From the NCBI GenBank assembly GCA_021741585.1, contig JAIOXN010000001.1, forward strand, positions 124,001-188,000: a stretch of 64,000 bases of DNA. Reading direction: 5' to 3'. Source of the stretch: Aquiluna sp. (GTDB taxonomy: Bacteria; Actinomycetota; Actinomycetes; Actinomycetales; Microbacteriaceae). Below, piece after piece: positions 1 to 8,375 of this stretch. Below the pieces are notes generated by a model. It made no database searches. It was not told the origin of the DNA and saw nothing but the letters and a program-made list of their open reading frames with translations. Made by a program: the position numbers and the translations under genes. How positions within the stretch are numbered: position 1 is the first letter of the stretch; each line of letters opens with the position of its first letter.

Positions 1-204
1 GGCATATGCGCTGAGCGACTCAACATAACGGCGTTGACCCTCGGCAAAGATGGTGTCAAAAGCAAGTGAAGACTTTCCGGAACCACTGAGGCCGGTAAAA
101 ACAACCATCGAATCCTTGGGGATTTCAAGGTTCAAGTTCTTTAGGTTGTGGACACGAGCGCCCTTGATAGAGAGCTTGGAGCCGGAAGGAGTCTTGATAG
201 TCAC
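1..204 (-). CDS. uvrA: UvrA, excinuclease ABC subunit A (N-terminal part, cut by window edge)
   Basis: UvrA is the damage-sensing ATPase of nucleotide excision repair and loads UvrB on damaged DNA. Only the first 68 codons are in the window. They hold the first ABC-type Walker A, GLSGSGKS at residues 38-45, followed by the family block [17 protein letters not shown] place the start at a GTG (202-204), because an in-frame stop lies a few codons upstream and translation from this GTG gives the usual short lead-in to the motif [12 protein letters not shown]. It begins 9 bp after the uvrB stop codon, so the two genes are probably cotranscribed. The identification is safe; the rest of the gene lies outside. 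Confidence 0.95.
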   Translation of the reverse strand, partial: MTIKTPSGSKLSIKGARVHNLKNLNLEIPKDSMVVFTGLSGSGKSSLAFDTIFAEGQRRYVESLSAYA

Positions 205-213
205 TGTAGAAGT

Positions 214-2274
214 CTAGGCATGTCCTGCGGCATCAAATTGCCGCACCTCGCGTTTGAGTTCACTAATTTCATCTCGAATTCGTGCCGCTAATTCAAATTG
301 CAACTCTGAGGCAGCTAACTTCATCTGGGCATCCAGCTCGAGGATGGTTGCAATCAAGGCTTCCTTGCCCTGAGAGCCAACCGAAGTCCTAGGTTTTAAG
401 CCAGCTTTGGCCTTGCCACCCTTACCGAGTTCCTTGATTAGTTCTTCGGTATCAACCTCTTCGCGCATGAGCTGATCCGTGATATCCGCAATCTTTTTGC
501 GCAGCGGTTGTGGATCAACTCCATGGGCAACGTTGTAGGCAACCTGTTTCTCTCTGCGGCGATTGGTCTCATCAATCGCCTTAGCCATCGAATCCGTGAT
601 TCGATCGGCATACATGTGAACCTCACCATTGATGTTTCTGGCAGCACGACCTATGGTCTGGATCAACGATGTGGCTGAGCGCAAGAACCCTTCCTTATCG
701 GCATCCAGGATAGAAACCAATGACACCTCTGGAAGGTCTAGACCTTCGCGCAATAGGTTGATGCCCACAAGCACGTCGTAGACGCCTTGGCGTAGCTCCC
801 TGAGCAGCTCGACTCTTCGAAGTGTGTCGACATCAGAGTGGAGGTAGCGAACTCTGACTCCCATTTCCGTGAAGTACTCGGTGACCTCCTCAGCCAGTCG
901 CTTTGTGAGGGTTGTAACGAGCACTCTTTCGTCCTTGGCGGTGCGGACTCTGATTTCCTCTAACAGGTCATCAATCTGGCCCTTAGATGGCTTGATGACA
1001 ATCTGTGGGTCGACCAAACCAGTTGGGCGAATGATCTGTTCGACGACACCGTCTGATTTTGCAAGCTCGTATTTTCCCGGTGTTGCAGAAAGGTACACCG
1101 TTTGCCCTACTCGCTCCAAGAATTCTTCAAATCGAAGCGGGCGGTTATCCAGGGCAGATGGCAACCTAAAGCCGTGCTCAACCAGAGTTCTTTTTCTTGA
1201 AGCATCGCCAGCGCTCATCGCACCAATTTGTGGGACGGTCACGTGAGACTCGTCGATGACAGTGAGAAAGTCTTCTGGGAAGTAATCCAGCAAACAGGCT
1301 GGTGCTTCTCCTACCTCCCTGGCATCAATGTGGCGCGAGTAGTTCTCAATTCCAGAGCAGAACCCAATCTCGCGAATCATCTCGAGGTCAAACGTGGTTC
1401 TCATCTTGATTCGTTGGGCTTCTAGGAGCTTTCCCTGTCGCTCAAAGTCCTTATAGCGGTGCTCGAGTTCTTCCTCGATAGCCTCAATGGCACTGGCCAT
1501 GCGTTCAACTGGCGCAACGTAGTAGGACGCCGGGTAAATGGCGACGCTTTCGCGTTCCATCAGAACTTCCCCTGTTAATGGGTGAATTCGATAGATTTTC
1601 TCGATTTCATCACCAAAGAACTCGATGCGAGTGGCTTCTTCGTCATAAACCGCGATTACTTCCACTGTGTCGCCTTTGACTCTGAAGTTTCCTCTTGTGA
1701 ATTCGATGTCGTTTCGTTGGTATTGGATTGCGACCAGACCTCGGATCAGCTCATCTCGGTCGATTCGCTGCCCAACTTTCAGCGGTAGTGATTGTGCCAA
1801 GTACTCCTTGGGAGCGCCAAGACCATAGATGCAGGAAACTGTTGCAACCACGATCACGTCTCGTCGAGACAGTAGCGACATGGTTGCCGAATATCTCAGG
1901 CGTTCAACCTCTTCGTTGATTGTTGAGTCCTTTTCAATGAAGGTGTCGGTTTGCGGAACATAAGCCTCGGGTTGGTAGTAGTCGTAATAGCTAACGAAGT
2001 ACTCAACCGCATTATCGGGGAACATCTCGCGTAATTCGCTAGCTAGCTGTGCAGCCAGGGTCTTATTGTGAGCAATCACCAGGGTTGGGCGTTGAACTTT
2101 TTCAATCAACCAGGCGGTGGTTGCTGACTTTCCGGTTCCGGTGGCGCCCAGCAAAACAATGTCTCGTTCGCCGTCGTTTATACGCTTGGTAAGTTCAGCA
2201 ATTGCGGTTGGCTGATCTCCGGATGGTTGGTATGGGCTAACCACTTTGAAGGGTTTTAGTTCTGGGTCAGCCAT
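214..2274 (-). CDS. uvrB: UvrB, excinuclease ABC subunit B
   Basis: UvrB is the helicase-like damage-verification subunit of nucleotide excision repair; it receives DNA from UvrA and recruits UvrC. The protein has Walker A GATGTGKS near residue 43-50, the beta-hairpin region rich in tyrosine ([12 protein letters not shown]) near residue 100, the Walker B box VIDESHV near residue 340, the C-terminal helicase motif [10 protein letters not shown], and a C-terminal UVR domain that contacts UvrC. Length of about 686 residues is normal. A GTG (2277) directly precedes the ATG (2274); I prefer the ATG, which gives the family N-terminus MADPEL. No clear Shine-Dalgarno is visible. It lies 9 bp after coaE and 9 bp before uvrA. 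Confidence 0.97.
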   Translation of the reverse strand: MADPELKPFKVVSPYQPSGDQPTAIAELTKRINDGERDIVLLGATGTGKSATTAWLIEKVQRPTLVIAHNKTLAAQLASELREMFPDNAVEYFVSYYDYYQPEAYVPQTDTFIEKDSTINEEVERLRYSATMSLLSRRDVIVVATVSCIYGLGAPKEYLAQSLPLKVGQRIDRDELIRGLVAIQYQRNDIEFTRGNFRVKGDTVEVIAVYDEEATRIEFFGDEIEKIYRIHPLTGEVLMERESVAIYPASYYVAPVERMASAIEAIEEELEHRYKDFERQGKLLEAQRIKMRTTFDLEMIREIGFCSGIENYSRHIDAREVGEAPACLLDYFPEDFLTVIDESHVTVPQIGAMSAGDASRKRTLVEHGFRLPSALDNRPLRFEEFLERVGQTVYLSATPGKYELAKSDGVVEQIIRPTGLVDPQIVIKPSKGQIDDLLEEIRVRTAKDERVLVTTLTKRLAEEVTEYFTEMGVRVRYLHSDVDTLRRVELLRELRQGVYDVLVGINLLREGLDLPEVSLVSILDADKEGFLRSATSLIQTIGRAARNINGEVHMYADRITDSMAKAIDETNRRREKQVAYNVAHGVDPQPLRKKIADITDQLMREEVDTEELIKELGKGGKAKAGLKPRTSVGSQGKEALIATILELDAQMKLAASELQFELAARIRDEISELKREVRQFDAAGHA

Positions 2275-2283
2275 CACTACAGC

Positions 2284-2862
2284 TTAAGCGACAAAGCCTT
2301 GAAAAACTTCCTCGCTTCGTGCGATTAGTTCCTCGAGTGAACAATCAGAATTCATTACGATATCGGCAACCAATTCCCGCTCTTGATCGGTTGCCTGGGC
2401 TGCAACTCTGGCTCGAGCCTCGGCCTCCTGCATCCCGCGGTTCTCAACCAGCCTTCGAATCCGAACCGTCTCTGGGCAAGAGACGGCAACGACCTTGTCG
2501 AACTTTAACGGAGACTGAGTTTCAACGAACAGCGGGATCGTGTAGATAACCACACCAGAGAGTTCTTGGGTGCGCTTATTGGCCAAATCCTGAATGAGCG
2601 GATGAAGAATCGACTCCAATAGTTTCCTTGATTCAGGAGAGGCGAAAGCTTTCTTTGCGAGTGCTTGACGGTCTAGATGTCCATTCGACTCCAAAACCTC
2701 TGAGCCAAAGTGTTTAACTACCTGCCGTAGACCCTCTGTACCAGGTTCAACAACCTCGCGAGCGAGCTGGTCTGCATCGATTTCGGTTGCGCCTAGCTCC
2801 ACCCATCTTTTTGCGATGGTGGATTTTCCGGATCCAATTCCTCCGGTTAGTGCAATCAGCAT
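2284..2862 (-). CDS. coaE: Dephospho-CoA kinase
   Basis: CoaE phosphorylates dephospho-CoA, the last step of coenzyme A synthesis. The protein opens with the P-loop GGIGSGKS at residues 7-14 and keeps the family's DADQLAREVV block that follows. The reading frame is open for six more codons upstream from a TTG, but the ATG at 2862 places the P-loop at the usual distance, so I take 192 residues. It is a single-domain CoaE; mycobacterial CoaE carries an extra C-terminal UPF0157 domain that is absent here. The start codon sits only about 20 bp beyond the hairpin of the rpsA terminator, and I see no promoter of its own between the two genes. Confidence 0.95.
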   Translation of the reverse strand: MLIALTGGIGSGKSTIAKRWVELGATEIDADQLAREVVEPGTEGLRQVVKHFGSEVLESNGHLDRQALAKKAFASPESRKLLESILHPLIQDLANKRTQELSGVVIYTIPLFVETQSPLKFDKVVAVSCPETVRIRRLVENRGMQEAEARARVAAQATDQERELVADIVMNSDCSLEELIARSEEVFQGFVA

Positions 2863-2872
2863 CTTCAAAGGA

Positions 2873-2907
2873 TAAAACAAAGCCGGGGTTGCAATAGCAA
2901 CCCCGGC
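2873..2907 (-). terminator. Intrinsic terminator downstream of rpsA, in front of coaE
   Basis: On the minus strand an 11-bp perfect stem (GCCGGGGTTGC at 2897-2907 pairing with 2882-2892) with a 4-base loop is followed at once by TTTGTTTTA. It begins 14 bp after the rpsA stop codon. Stem, short loop and U-tract are all present, so this is a textbook Rho-independent terminator. Because coaE begins at 2862, coaE, uvrB and uvrA must be expressed by read-through or from a promoter inside rpsA. Confidence 0.88.
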
Positions 2908-2921
2908 GATGAATTAGTTAT

Positions 2922-4379
2922 TTACTTATCGCCAGATAGCTTGTCGCGAAGTGCGGCAAGTGACTCATCGGCTGCAAGGGTTCCTTCTTTAGCATCGCTA
3001 CCGGCAGAAGCGCTTGGCTCCTGAGCGGCAGGTGCGTCTGGAATTGAGGCTAGGTGCTCTGCAGCAGCCTTAGCCTGAACCTTGTGGGTCTCCCAACGAG
3101 TGTGAGCCTCGGCGTATTCTGCTTCCCACTTGGTGCGGGCTTCTTCAAAGCCTGGCTTCCATTCGCTGGTTGCAGGGTCGAAGCCCTCTGGGTAACGGTA
3201 CTGACCGTTCTCGTCGTAGTCTGCGGACATTCCATAAAGCACTGGATTGAAGTCTGCGCCTTCGGCGTCAACTTCCTCAAGTGCCTGCTTTAAGGAAAGC
3301 GAGATGCGGCGACGCTCTAGGTCGATGTCGATCAACTTGACGAATACGTCCTGGTTGACAGAAACGACCTGGTCTGCGTGCTCAACGTGCTTTGCAGAAA
3401 GCTCTGAGATGTGGACTAGACCCTCGATACCGTCGGCAACGCGAACGAATGCACCGAATGGAACGATCTTGGTGACCTTTCCAGGGATGTACTGTCCAAT
3501 TGCGTGGGTGCGAGCAAATAGCTGCCATGGGTCTTCCTGAGTTGCCTTCAAAGACAATGAGACGCGCTCACGGTCGTTGTCAACTTCTAGAACCTCAACG
3601 GTAACTTCCTGACCAACCTCAACAACTTCGCTGGCGTGCTCAATGTGCTTCCAGCTCAGCTCTGAAACGTGGACTAGACCGTCCACGCCACCAAGGTCGA
3701 TGAATGCACCGAAGTTCACGATCGATGAAACAACACCGGTGCGAACCTGTCCCTTGACTAGGTCGTTTAGGAAGGTGGTGCGGTTAGCGGTCTGGCTCTG
3801 CTCCAAGAGTGCGCGACGAGAAAGCACAACGTTGTTGCGGTTCTTGTCTAGCTCAAGGATCTTTGCCTCAACCTCGGTACCAAGGTATGGACCTAGGTCG
3901 CGAACGCGACGCATTTCGATGAGGGAAGCAGGTAGGAAGCCTCGTAGACCGATGTCCACGATTACACCACCCTTGACTACCTCAATAACGGTACCGGTGA
4001 CAACGCCATCGGCTTCCTTGATGCGCTCCACGTCGCCCCAGGCGCGCTCGTACTGAGCACGCTTCTTGGAAAGAATTAGGCGGCCTTCTTTGTCTTCTTT
4101 CTGAAGAACAAGGGCCTCGATTGCGTCTCCAACCTTAACGATGTCGTTAGGGTCTGCGTCCTGACGGATGGAGAGTTCGCGGGATGGGATGACACCTTCG
4201 GTTTTATACCCAACGTCTAGAAGCACCTCGTCGCGATCAATCTTTACAACGGTTCCCGAAATCAGGTCTCCGTCGTTGAAGAACTTGAGGGTGGCTTCGA
4301 CTGCAGCTAGAAATTCTTCAGCTGAACCAATGTCGTTTACTGCGATCTTCGCAGGCTTTGCTGTGGCTTTAGTTGCCAT
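2922..4379 (-). CDS. rpsA: 30S ribosomal protein S1
   Basis: S1 binds mRNA on the 30S subunit and helps initiation on structured or weak ribosome-binding sites. The 485-residue protein has four S1/OB-fold repeats, at roughly residues 38-105, 122-188, 205-275 and 292-360; the last two carry the repeated signature F-G-A-F-(I/V)-x-(L/V) followed by G-L-V-H-(V/I)-S-E-L-S. Four repeats is the actinobacterial form, against six in E. coli. The C-terminal 120 residues are charged, alanine- and glutamate-rich and probably disordered. Start is ATG 4379 with GGAG 10 bases upstream. The 125-bp gap to polA should hold its promoter, but I cannot assign -10/-35 boxes with confidence. Confidence 0.97.
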   Translation of the reverse strand: MATKATAKPAKIAVNDIGSAEEFLAAVEATLKFFNDGDLISGTVVKIDRDEVLLDVGYKTEGVIPSRELSIRQDADPNDIVKVGDAIEALVLQKEDKEGRLILSKKRAQYERAWGDVERIKEADGVVTGTVIEVVKGGVIVDIGLRGFLPASLIEMRRVRDLGPYLGTEVEAKILELDKNRNNVVLSRRALLEQSQTANRTTFLNDLVKGQVRTGVVSSIVNFGAFIDLGGVDGLVHVSELSWKHIEHASEVVEVGQEVTVEVLEVDNDRERVSLSLKATQEDPWQLFARTHAIGQYIPGKVTKIVPFGAFVRVADGIEGLVHISELSAKHVEHADQVVSVNQDVFVKLIDIDLERRRISLSLKQALEEVDAEGADFNPVLYGMSADYDENGQYRYPEGFDPATSEWKPGFEEARTKWEAEYAEAHTRWETHKVQAKAAAEHLASIPDAPAAQEPSASAGSDAKEGTLAADESLAALRDKLSGDK

Positions 4380-4504
4380 AAATGTGGTTACTCCACTTTG
4401 TTTTACTCGGGTCGTGCCAAAACCAAATGAATCATTTGCTTTTTAGCCCGACGATTCGGACAGGATTTAGTGCAAAATGCACCTTGTGAATCCTACACGC
4501 TTCT

Positions 4505-7192
4505 CTAGTGACCCGCCAGCTCCCAGTTGCTGCCAACTCCAATGTGAACCTCAAGAGGCACTGATAGCTCTGCAACATCTCGCATACACTCCGTTGCCAA
4601 CTGCGTAAGCCTTTCAAGTTCACCAGGAGCCACTGCAAATACAAGTTCGTCGTGAACCTGTAGCAACAACTTGGAAGCTAGGCCCTCTGCCTTCAATTTC
4701 TTGTCGACGCTAATCATCGCGAGCTTCATAATATCGGCCGCGGTGCCTTGAATTGGCGCGTTTAGTGCAGCCCGTCTAGCATTTTCTCGAATCTGAAATA
4801 TCTTCGAGTTCAAATCTGGGAATGGTCGCCTCCTGCCGTATTCGGTCACTGTGTAGCCGAGGGATTTTGCTCCTTGGACAACCTTCTCAAGGTATGACTT
4901 CACTCCCCCGAATCTCTCGAAGTAGTCGCTCATGAGTTGCTTGGCTTCCTTACCCGTGATTCTCAGCTGTCTACCTAAACCGTATTCACTCAGACCATAT
5001 GCCAGCCCGTAGCTCATTGCCTTGACCTTGGAACGCATTGCGGAATCCACTTCGCTTGGTTCGACTCCGTAGATTCTGGCCCCAACAAAGTTGTGTAAAT
5101 CCTCACCCTTCTGGAATGCCTCGATCAGCCCAGCATCCTTTGAAAGGTGAGCCATGATTCGCATTTCAATCTGGGAATAGTCAGCCGTCAATAAGGTTTC
5201 AAAACCCTCACCAGCAATAAATGCACTGCGAAGTCTTTGGCCGCGCTCGGTCTTGATTGGGATGTTCTGCAGGTTTGGATTTTCGCTCGATAGTCGTCCC
5301 GTTGAGGTTCCAGTTTGCGAATAGGTTGTGTGGATTCGACCGTCTGGCTCGATGGCTTTGATCAAAGTCTCGGTCATCTGGCGCAGTTTTGTGGCATCAC
5401 GGTGCGCCAACAGGCGCTCCAAAAATGGATGCTCGGTCTGTTCAAATAATGTGGCTAGTGCTTCTGCATTGGTTGAGAAGCCAGTCTTGACGCTCCTGGT
5501 TCCCTGCATTCCAAGCTCTTCAAACAGGACGGTTTGAAGCTGTTTGGGACTGGCAAGGTTTACCTCGTGGCCGATGATGGCATAAGCCTCTTTTGCAATT
5601 TCGTCCACTTCTTGGGTTAGCTCATCGAACTGTGCCTGTAAGACTTCTGCATCAACGGCTATTCCGGTTTGTTCCATCTGAGACAGCACAAAAGTTGCAG
5701 GAAGCTCGATGTCTCGATAAACCGACAGCGAGTTTTCTGATTCAAGGTGTGCCAGCAAGACCGATGCTAGGGAGGCATAAATCCAGGCATCCAATGATGG
5801 GTCAGATTCGGAGAGGAGTTCGTTTGGATCCTGTCGCTCGATGTCGATACCGGCGTGAGTGCGGATCAAGGAGTCTGGAACGAGGTCTTTTTCCACGGGG
5901 TCAACAATGTATGCCGCTAGAAGGACGTCATCTATCACCGGCCCAAGGGTGATTCCGATTTCACTTAGTCGCTTTGCCAAGCCCTTGGCATCCCAGGCCC
6001 CGAAATTCCCCGCTTGCAATACTTCGGAAATCTCTCCTACGCCATCCCAATTTAGTCGAACATCGGTTGTGGCAATTCCAAAGCCAACAATCTTGGAGTC
6101 GGAAATCTCGACCTGAACAAATGATCGGCCGGTTGTGATCAATTCTCTAATCTTCGCCAGATTCCCAATCTCTGAATCGACCGGCTTGTCGGGCAGTCCT
6201 GCTGCGACAATCTCGGCTGCAGATGGAACGGGCTCAACACTGGCTGGAATTGCTGGGGTTTCCGATTCGATCTTGGCCGTGAAGACTTTGTGCTGCGTGC
6301 CGTTAGCACCCCGAAGAGCCAGGACTCTTGTCAGTAGTGTTCGGAAGGAGAGTTTTGCGAAGGTCTCGCGAAGTGCGCTCTCGTTCACCGGACCGAGTTC
6401 CAGGTCATCCAGGGTGAATTCAAATTCCAGATCGCGCAATAGGTGATTCAAGCGACGGTTTCGAACCGCAAGTTCTTGGTGTTCGCGAAGACTCTCCCCC
6501 ACCTTGCCTGGAATCTCATCAGCTCGCTCCAAAATTGCACTCAGAGAACCATATTCTTGAATCCACTTGGCGGCGGTTTTAGGTCCAACACCTGGGATTC
6601 CTTTGAGGTTGTCAGAGGTCTCGCCAACCAGAGCGGCGAGTTCCGGATACTGCTTGGCGTGAACGCCGTACTTCTCATAAACGGCAGCGTCATCCATACG
6701 AGCAAGATTCATCACACCTTTGACTGGATAAAGAATCGTGACATTCTCGGTTATGAGCTGGAAGGTATCGCGATCTCCAGAAACTACGAATACCCGCATC
6801 CCGGACTCTTCGCCCAAGACGCTAAGTGAAGCCAGAAGATCGTCTGCCTCAAAGTTTTCTCTAGAGACTGTTGTGATGTTCATCGCCGTAAGGGCTTCGA
6901 CCAAAAGCTCGGTCTGTCCGATGAATTCTTCTGGGGTCTCTCCTCTGGTGCCCTTGTATTCCGGTAACTCCTCAGTGCGGAAACTGTGGCGGGATACGTC
7001 GAATGCCACGCACAAGTGCGTCGGCTTCTCTAATTCGAGAATGTTCAACATCATCGAGATGAAGCCGTGCACTGCATTGGTGTGCTGACCAGCAGCATTC
7101 TTAAAGTTCTCTGGATTCAGCGCATAGAAGGCACGAAAAGCCAACGAGTGACCGTCAATCAACAGGAGGGTAGGCTTTTCGGAAGGCTGCAT
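4505..7192 (-). CDS. polA: DNA polymerase I (proofreading domain degenerate)
   Basis: Pol I fills gaps in excision repair and removes Okazaki primers. Order of domains: 5'-nuclease (about residues 1-290, with EADDLLASL, VSGDRDTFQLI and the helix-hairpin-helix GIPGVGPKTA), a 3'-5' exonuclease-like domain (about 330-510), and the polymerase (520-895) with motif A DYSQIEMR, motif B ending MSYGLAYG and motif C VHDE. The exonuclease Asp/Glu residues are lost (the FDTE motif reads VQVE, and the YxxxD motif lacks Asp), so proofreading should be absent, as in other Actinobacteria. The frame is open upstream to 7225, but ATG 7192 gives the usual N-terminus. No Shine-Dalgarno lies at a proper distance; the transcript may be leaderless. 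Confidence 0.96.
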   Translation of the reverse strand: MQPSEKPTLLLIDGHSLAFRAFYALNPENFKNAAGQHTNAVHGFISMMLNILELEKPTHLCVAFDVSRHSFRTEELPEYKGTRGETPEEFIGQTELLVEALTAMNITTVSRENFEADDLLASLSVLGEESGMRVFVVSGDRDTFQLITENVTILYPVKGVMNLARMDDAAVYEKYGVHAKQYPELAALVGETSDNLKGIPGVGPKTAAKWIQEYGSLSAILERADEIPGKVGESLREHQELAVRNRRLNHLLRDLEFEFTLDDLELGPVNESALRETFAKLSFRTLLTRVLALRGANGTQHKVFTAKIESETPAIPASVEPVPSAAEIVAAGLPDKPVDSEIGNLAKIRELITTGRSFVQVEISDSKIVGFGIATTDVRLNWDGVGEISEVLQAGNFGAWDAKGLAKRLSEIGITLGPVIDDVLLAAYIVDPVEKDLVPDSLIRTHAGIDIERQDPNELLSESDPSLDAWIYASLASVLLAHLESENSLSVYRDIELPATFVLSQMEQTGIAVDAEVLQAQFDELTQEVDEIAKEAYAIIGHEVNLASPKQLQTVLFEELGMQGTRSVKTGFSTNAEALATLFEQTEHPFLERLLAHRDATKLRQMTETLIKAIEPDGRIHTTYSQTGTSTGRLSSENPNLQNIPIKTERGQRLRSAFIAGEGFETLLTADYSQIEMRIMAHLSKDAGLIEAFQKGEDLHNFVGARIYGVEPSEVDSAMRSKVKAMSYGLAYGLSEYGLGRQLRITGKEAKQLMSDYFERFGGVKSYLEKVVQGAKSLGYTVTEYGRRRPFPDLNSKIFQIRENARRAALNAPIQGTAADIMKLAMISVDKKLKAEGLASKLLLQVHDELVFAVAPGELERLTQLATECMRDVAELSVPLEVHIGVGSNWELAGH

Positions 7193-7198
7193 GCTGGT

Positions 7199-7204
7199 TA
7201 GCCT
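7199..7204 (+). promoter_or_regulatory. Candidate -10 element of the thioesterase gene
   Basis: TAGCCT on the plus strand would start a transcript near 7211, giving a leader of about 15 bases that contains the Shine-Dalgarno GAGGAG before ATG 7227. No convincing -35 box is seen. With the polA -10 on the other strand it forms the near-symmetric octamer TTAGCCTA. Confidence 0.38.
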
Positions 7205-7205
7205 A
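7200..7205 (-). promoter_or_regulatory. Candidate polA -10 element (leaderless)
   Basis: TAGGCT reads on the minus strand, ending 7 bases before the polA ATG at 7192. This matches the TANNNT pattern, and would place the transcript start on the A of the start codon. No -35 match is evident. It overlaps by 5 bp, on the opposite strand, the candidate -10 of the divergent thioesterase gene. Confidence 0.4.
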
Positions 7206-7226
7206 CCTTTTTGAGGAGAGAACAAG

Positions 7227-7658
7227 ATGACTCAGGACTCGGTTCGCGCAGACGACAAAGCTTTGGAAGTAATGGGAATGCGTGGCTTGGGTGCGCTGGC
7301 TGACTCAATGGGCATCAAACTTGTTGAGCTCTCTGCTGAAAGGGCTGTCGCAACCATGCCGGTAACTGGAAACACTCAACCACTGGGGCTATTGCACGGT
7401 GGAGCGCATGTGGTGCTCGGCGAGTCTTTGGGAAGCTTCGCCGCAAATGTTTTTGCTCACCCAGGCGGATACGCAGTGGGCATTGAAATTAATGCATCTC
7501 ACCACGGCTCAATAACTGAGGGAATTGTTACCGGAACCTGCACCGCAATCAAGCTTGGCAAGACTCTGACTACTCACGAAATCAAAATGACCGATGAGGC
7601 AGGACGATTATTGTCCACGGTTCGAATCACAAACCTGATTCGAGCAAAGAGCGCCTAA
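7227..7658 (+). CDS. Hotdog-fold thioesterase, PaaI family
   Basis: A 143-residue single-domain hotdog protein likely to hydrolyse an acyl-CoA thioester in the cytosol. The helix signature HGG (57-59) followed by Glu66 in GESLGS is the catalytic arrangement of PaaI/EntH-type thioesterases, and the C-terminal strand pattern GKTLTTHEIKMTDEAGRLL also fits. The substrate cannot be told from sequence; in the family these enzymes act on aryl-CoA, DHNA-CoA or carrier-bound thioesters. ATG 7227 is preceded by GAGGAG at 8 bases. It is one of only three plus-strand protein genes in the window, starts 34 bp from the divergent polA start, and its stop is 1 bp from the convergent pdtaR stop. Confidence 0.88.
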   Translation: MTQDSVRADDKALEVMGMRGLGALADSMGIKLVELSAERAVATMPVTGNTQPLGLLHGGAHVVLGESLGSFAANVFAHPGGYAVGIEINASHHGSITEGIVTGTCTAIKLGKTLTTHEIKMTDEAGRLLSTVRITNLIRAKSA

Positions 7659-7659
7659 G

Positions 7660-8238
7660 TTACTTTTCGCCCAGCTGCTCGATAACGGTCTTGGCAACCT
7701 GAGCCATCGTGAGCCTGCGGTCCATGGAAGCTTTTTGAATCCACCTGAAAGAATCTGGTTCAGTGAGGTTCATCTTGGACTGCAAGAGTCCCTTTGCCCG
7801 ATCCATGAGCTTGCGGGTTTCGAGGCGGTCGCTCAGATCCGCAATCTCATTTTCAAGAGAAACCAATTCTTCGTGGCGAGATAGCGCGATTTGGATTGCG
7901 GGCAGAAGGTCAGTTGGTTTAAATGGCTTTGTTACATAAGCCATAGCGCCGGCTTCAGCAGCACGGGAAACTAAATCTGCCTGGCTAAATGCGGTCAAAA
8001 GGACAACTGGAATTTTCAACTCTGCGATTTTCTCAGCGGCGGTGATGCCATCCATTTTTGGCATCTTGATGTCCATGACCACCAGGTCTGGTTCAAGCTC
8101 AGTTGCAAGCTTCACGGCCTCTTCGCCATCGGCGGCCTCGCCAACAACGGAATATCCTGCTTCCTGGAGCGTTGCAACGACATCCATCCGAATCAGACCT
8201 TCGTCCTCGGCAACAACAACTTTTAGAGCTTCTTCCAT
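7660..8238 (-). CDS. pdtaR: PdtaR-type response regulator with ANTAR RNA-binding domain
   Basis: This is a response regulator that acts on RNA rather than DNA. Residues 5-125 form a receiver domain with the acidic pocket E11/D12, phosphoacceptor Asp56 in VVMDIKMP, Thr82 and Lys104. Residues about 130-190 form an ANTAR domain, including the helix DRAKGLLQSKM. In Mycobacterium the homologue Rv1626 is phosphorylated by the sensor kinase PdtaS and works by antitermination; no kinase gene is adjacent here, so the partner must be elsewhere. Position between the thioesterase and the pyk side matches Actinobacteria. Start is ATG 8238, without a Shine-Dalgarno; a TANNNT box 6 bases upstream suggests a leaderless transcript. 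Confidence 0.93.
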   Translation of the reverse strand: MEEALKVVVAEDEGLIRMDVVATLQEAGYSVVGEAADGEEAVKLATELEPDLVVMDIKMPKMDGITAAEKIAELKIPVVLLTAFSQADLVSRAAEAGAMAYVTKPFKPTDLLPAIQIALSRHEELVSLENEIADLSDRLETRKLMDRAKGLLQSKMNLTEPDSFRWIQKASMDRRLTMAQVAKTVIEQLGEK

Positions 8239-8244
8239 GCTCTA

Positions 8245-8250
8245 ACTTTA
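8245..8250 (-). promoter_or_regulatory. Candidate pdtaR -10 element (leaderless)
   Basis: On the minus strand TAAAGT is followed by six bases (TAGAGC) and then the ATG at 8238, so transcription would start at the start codon. There is no purine-rich ribosome-binding site in between. No -35 match was found. It lies in the 51-bp spacer to the divergent tRNA gene. Confidence 0.4.
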
Positions 8251-8272
8251 GTCTTAGCTAAAAGAAATCCAC

Positions 8273-8278
8273 TAGACT
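8273..8278 (+). promoter_or_regulatory. Candidate -10 element of tRNA-Leu
   Basis: TAGACT lies 11 bases before the first base of the mature tRNA, which would give a transcript start near 8285 and a 5' leader of about five bases. The -35 region is poor (no TTGACA-like hexamer at 16-18 bp). Confidence 0.4.
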
Positions 8279-8289
8279 TTCTGTGCTTG

Positions 8290-8371
8290 GCCGGAATGGC
8301 GGAACGGCAGACGCGAAGCACTCAAAATGCTTTGTCCTATGGGCGTGTGGGTTCAAATCCCACTTCCGGCA
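8290..8371 (+). tRNA. tRNA-Leu, anticodon CAA
   Basis: An 82-base class II tRNA. The acceptor stem GCCGGAA (8290-8296) pairs with TTCCGGC (8364-8370), followed by discriminator A at 8371. The D stem is GCG/CGC. The anticodon stem AAGCA/TGCTT encloses the loop CTCAAAA, giving anticodon CAA, which reads the leucine codon UUG. A long variable arm built on GTCC/GGGC and a TpsiC arm GTGGG-TTCAAAT-CCCAC complete the cloverleaf. The CCA end is not encoded. The long variable arm plus anticodon CAA make the leucine assignment safe. Confidence 0.96.
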
Positions 8372-8375
8372 CAAA

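Noticed and set aside
4470-4482. Small hairpin GTGCA-AAA-TGCAC downstream of polA as a terminator
   Set aside because: Only five base pairs and no following U-tract on the minus strand.
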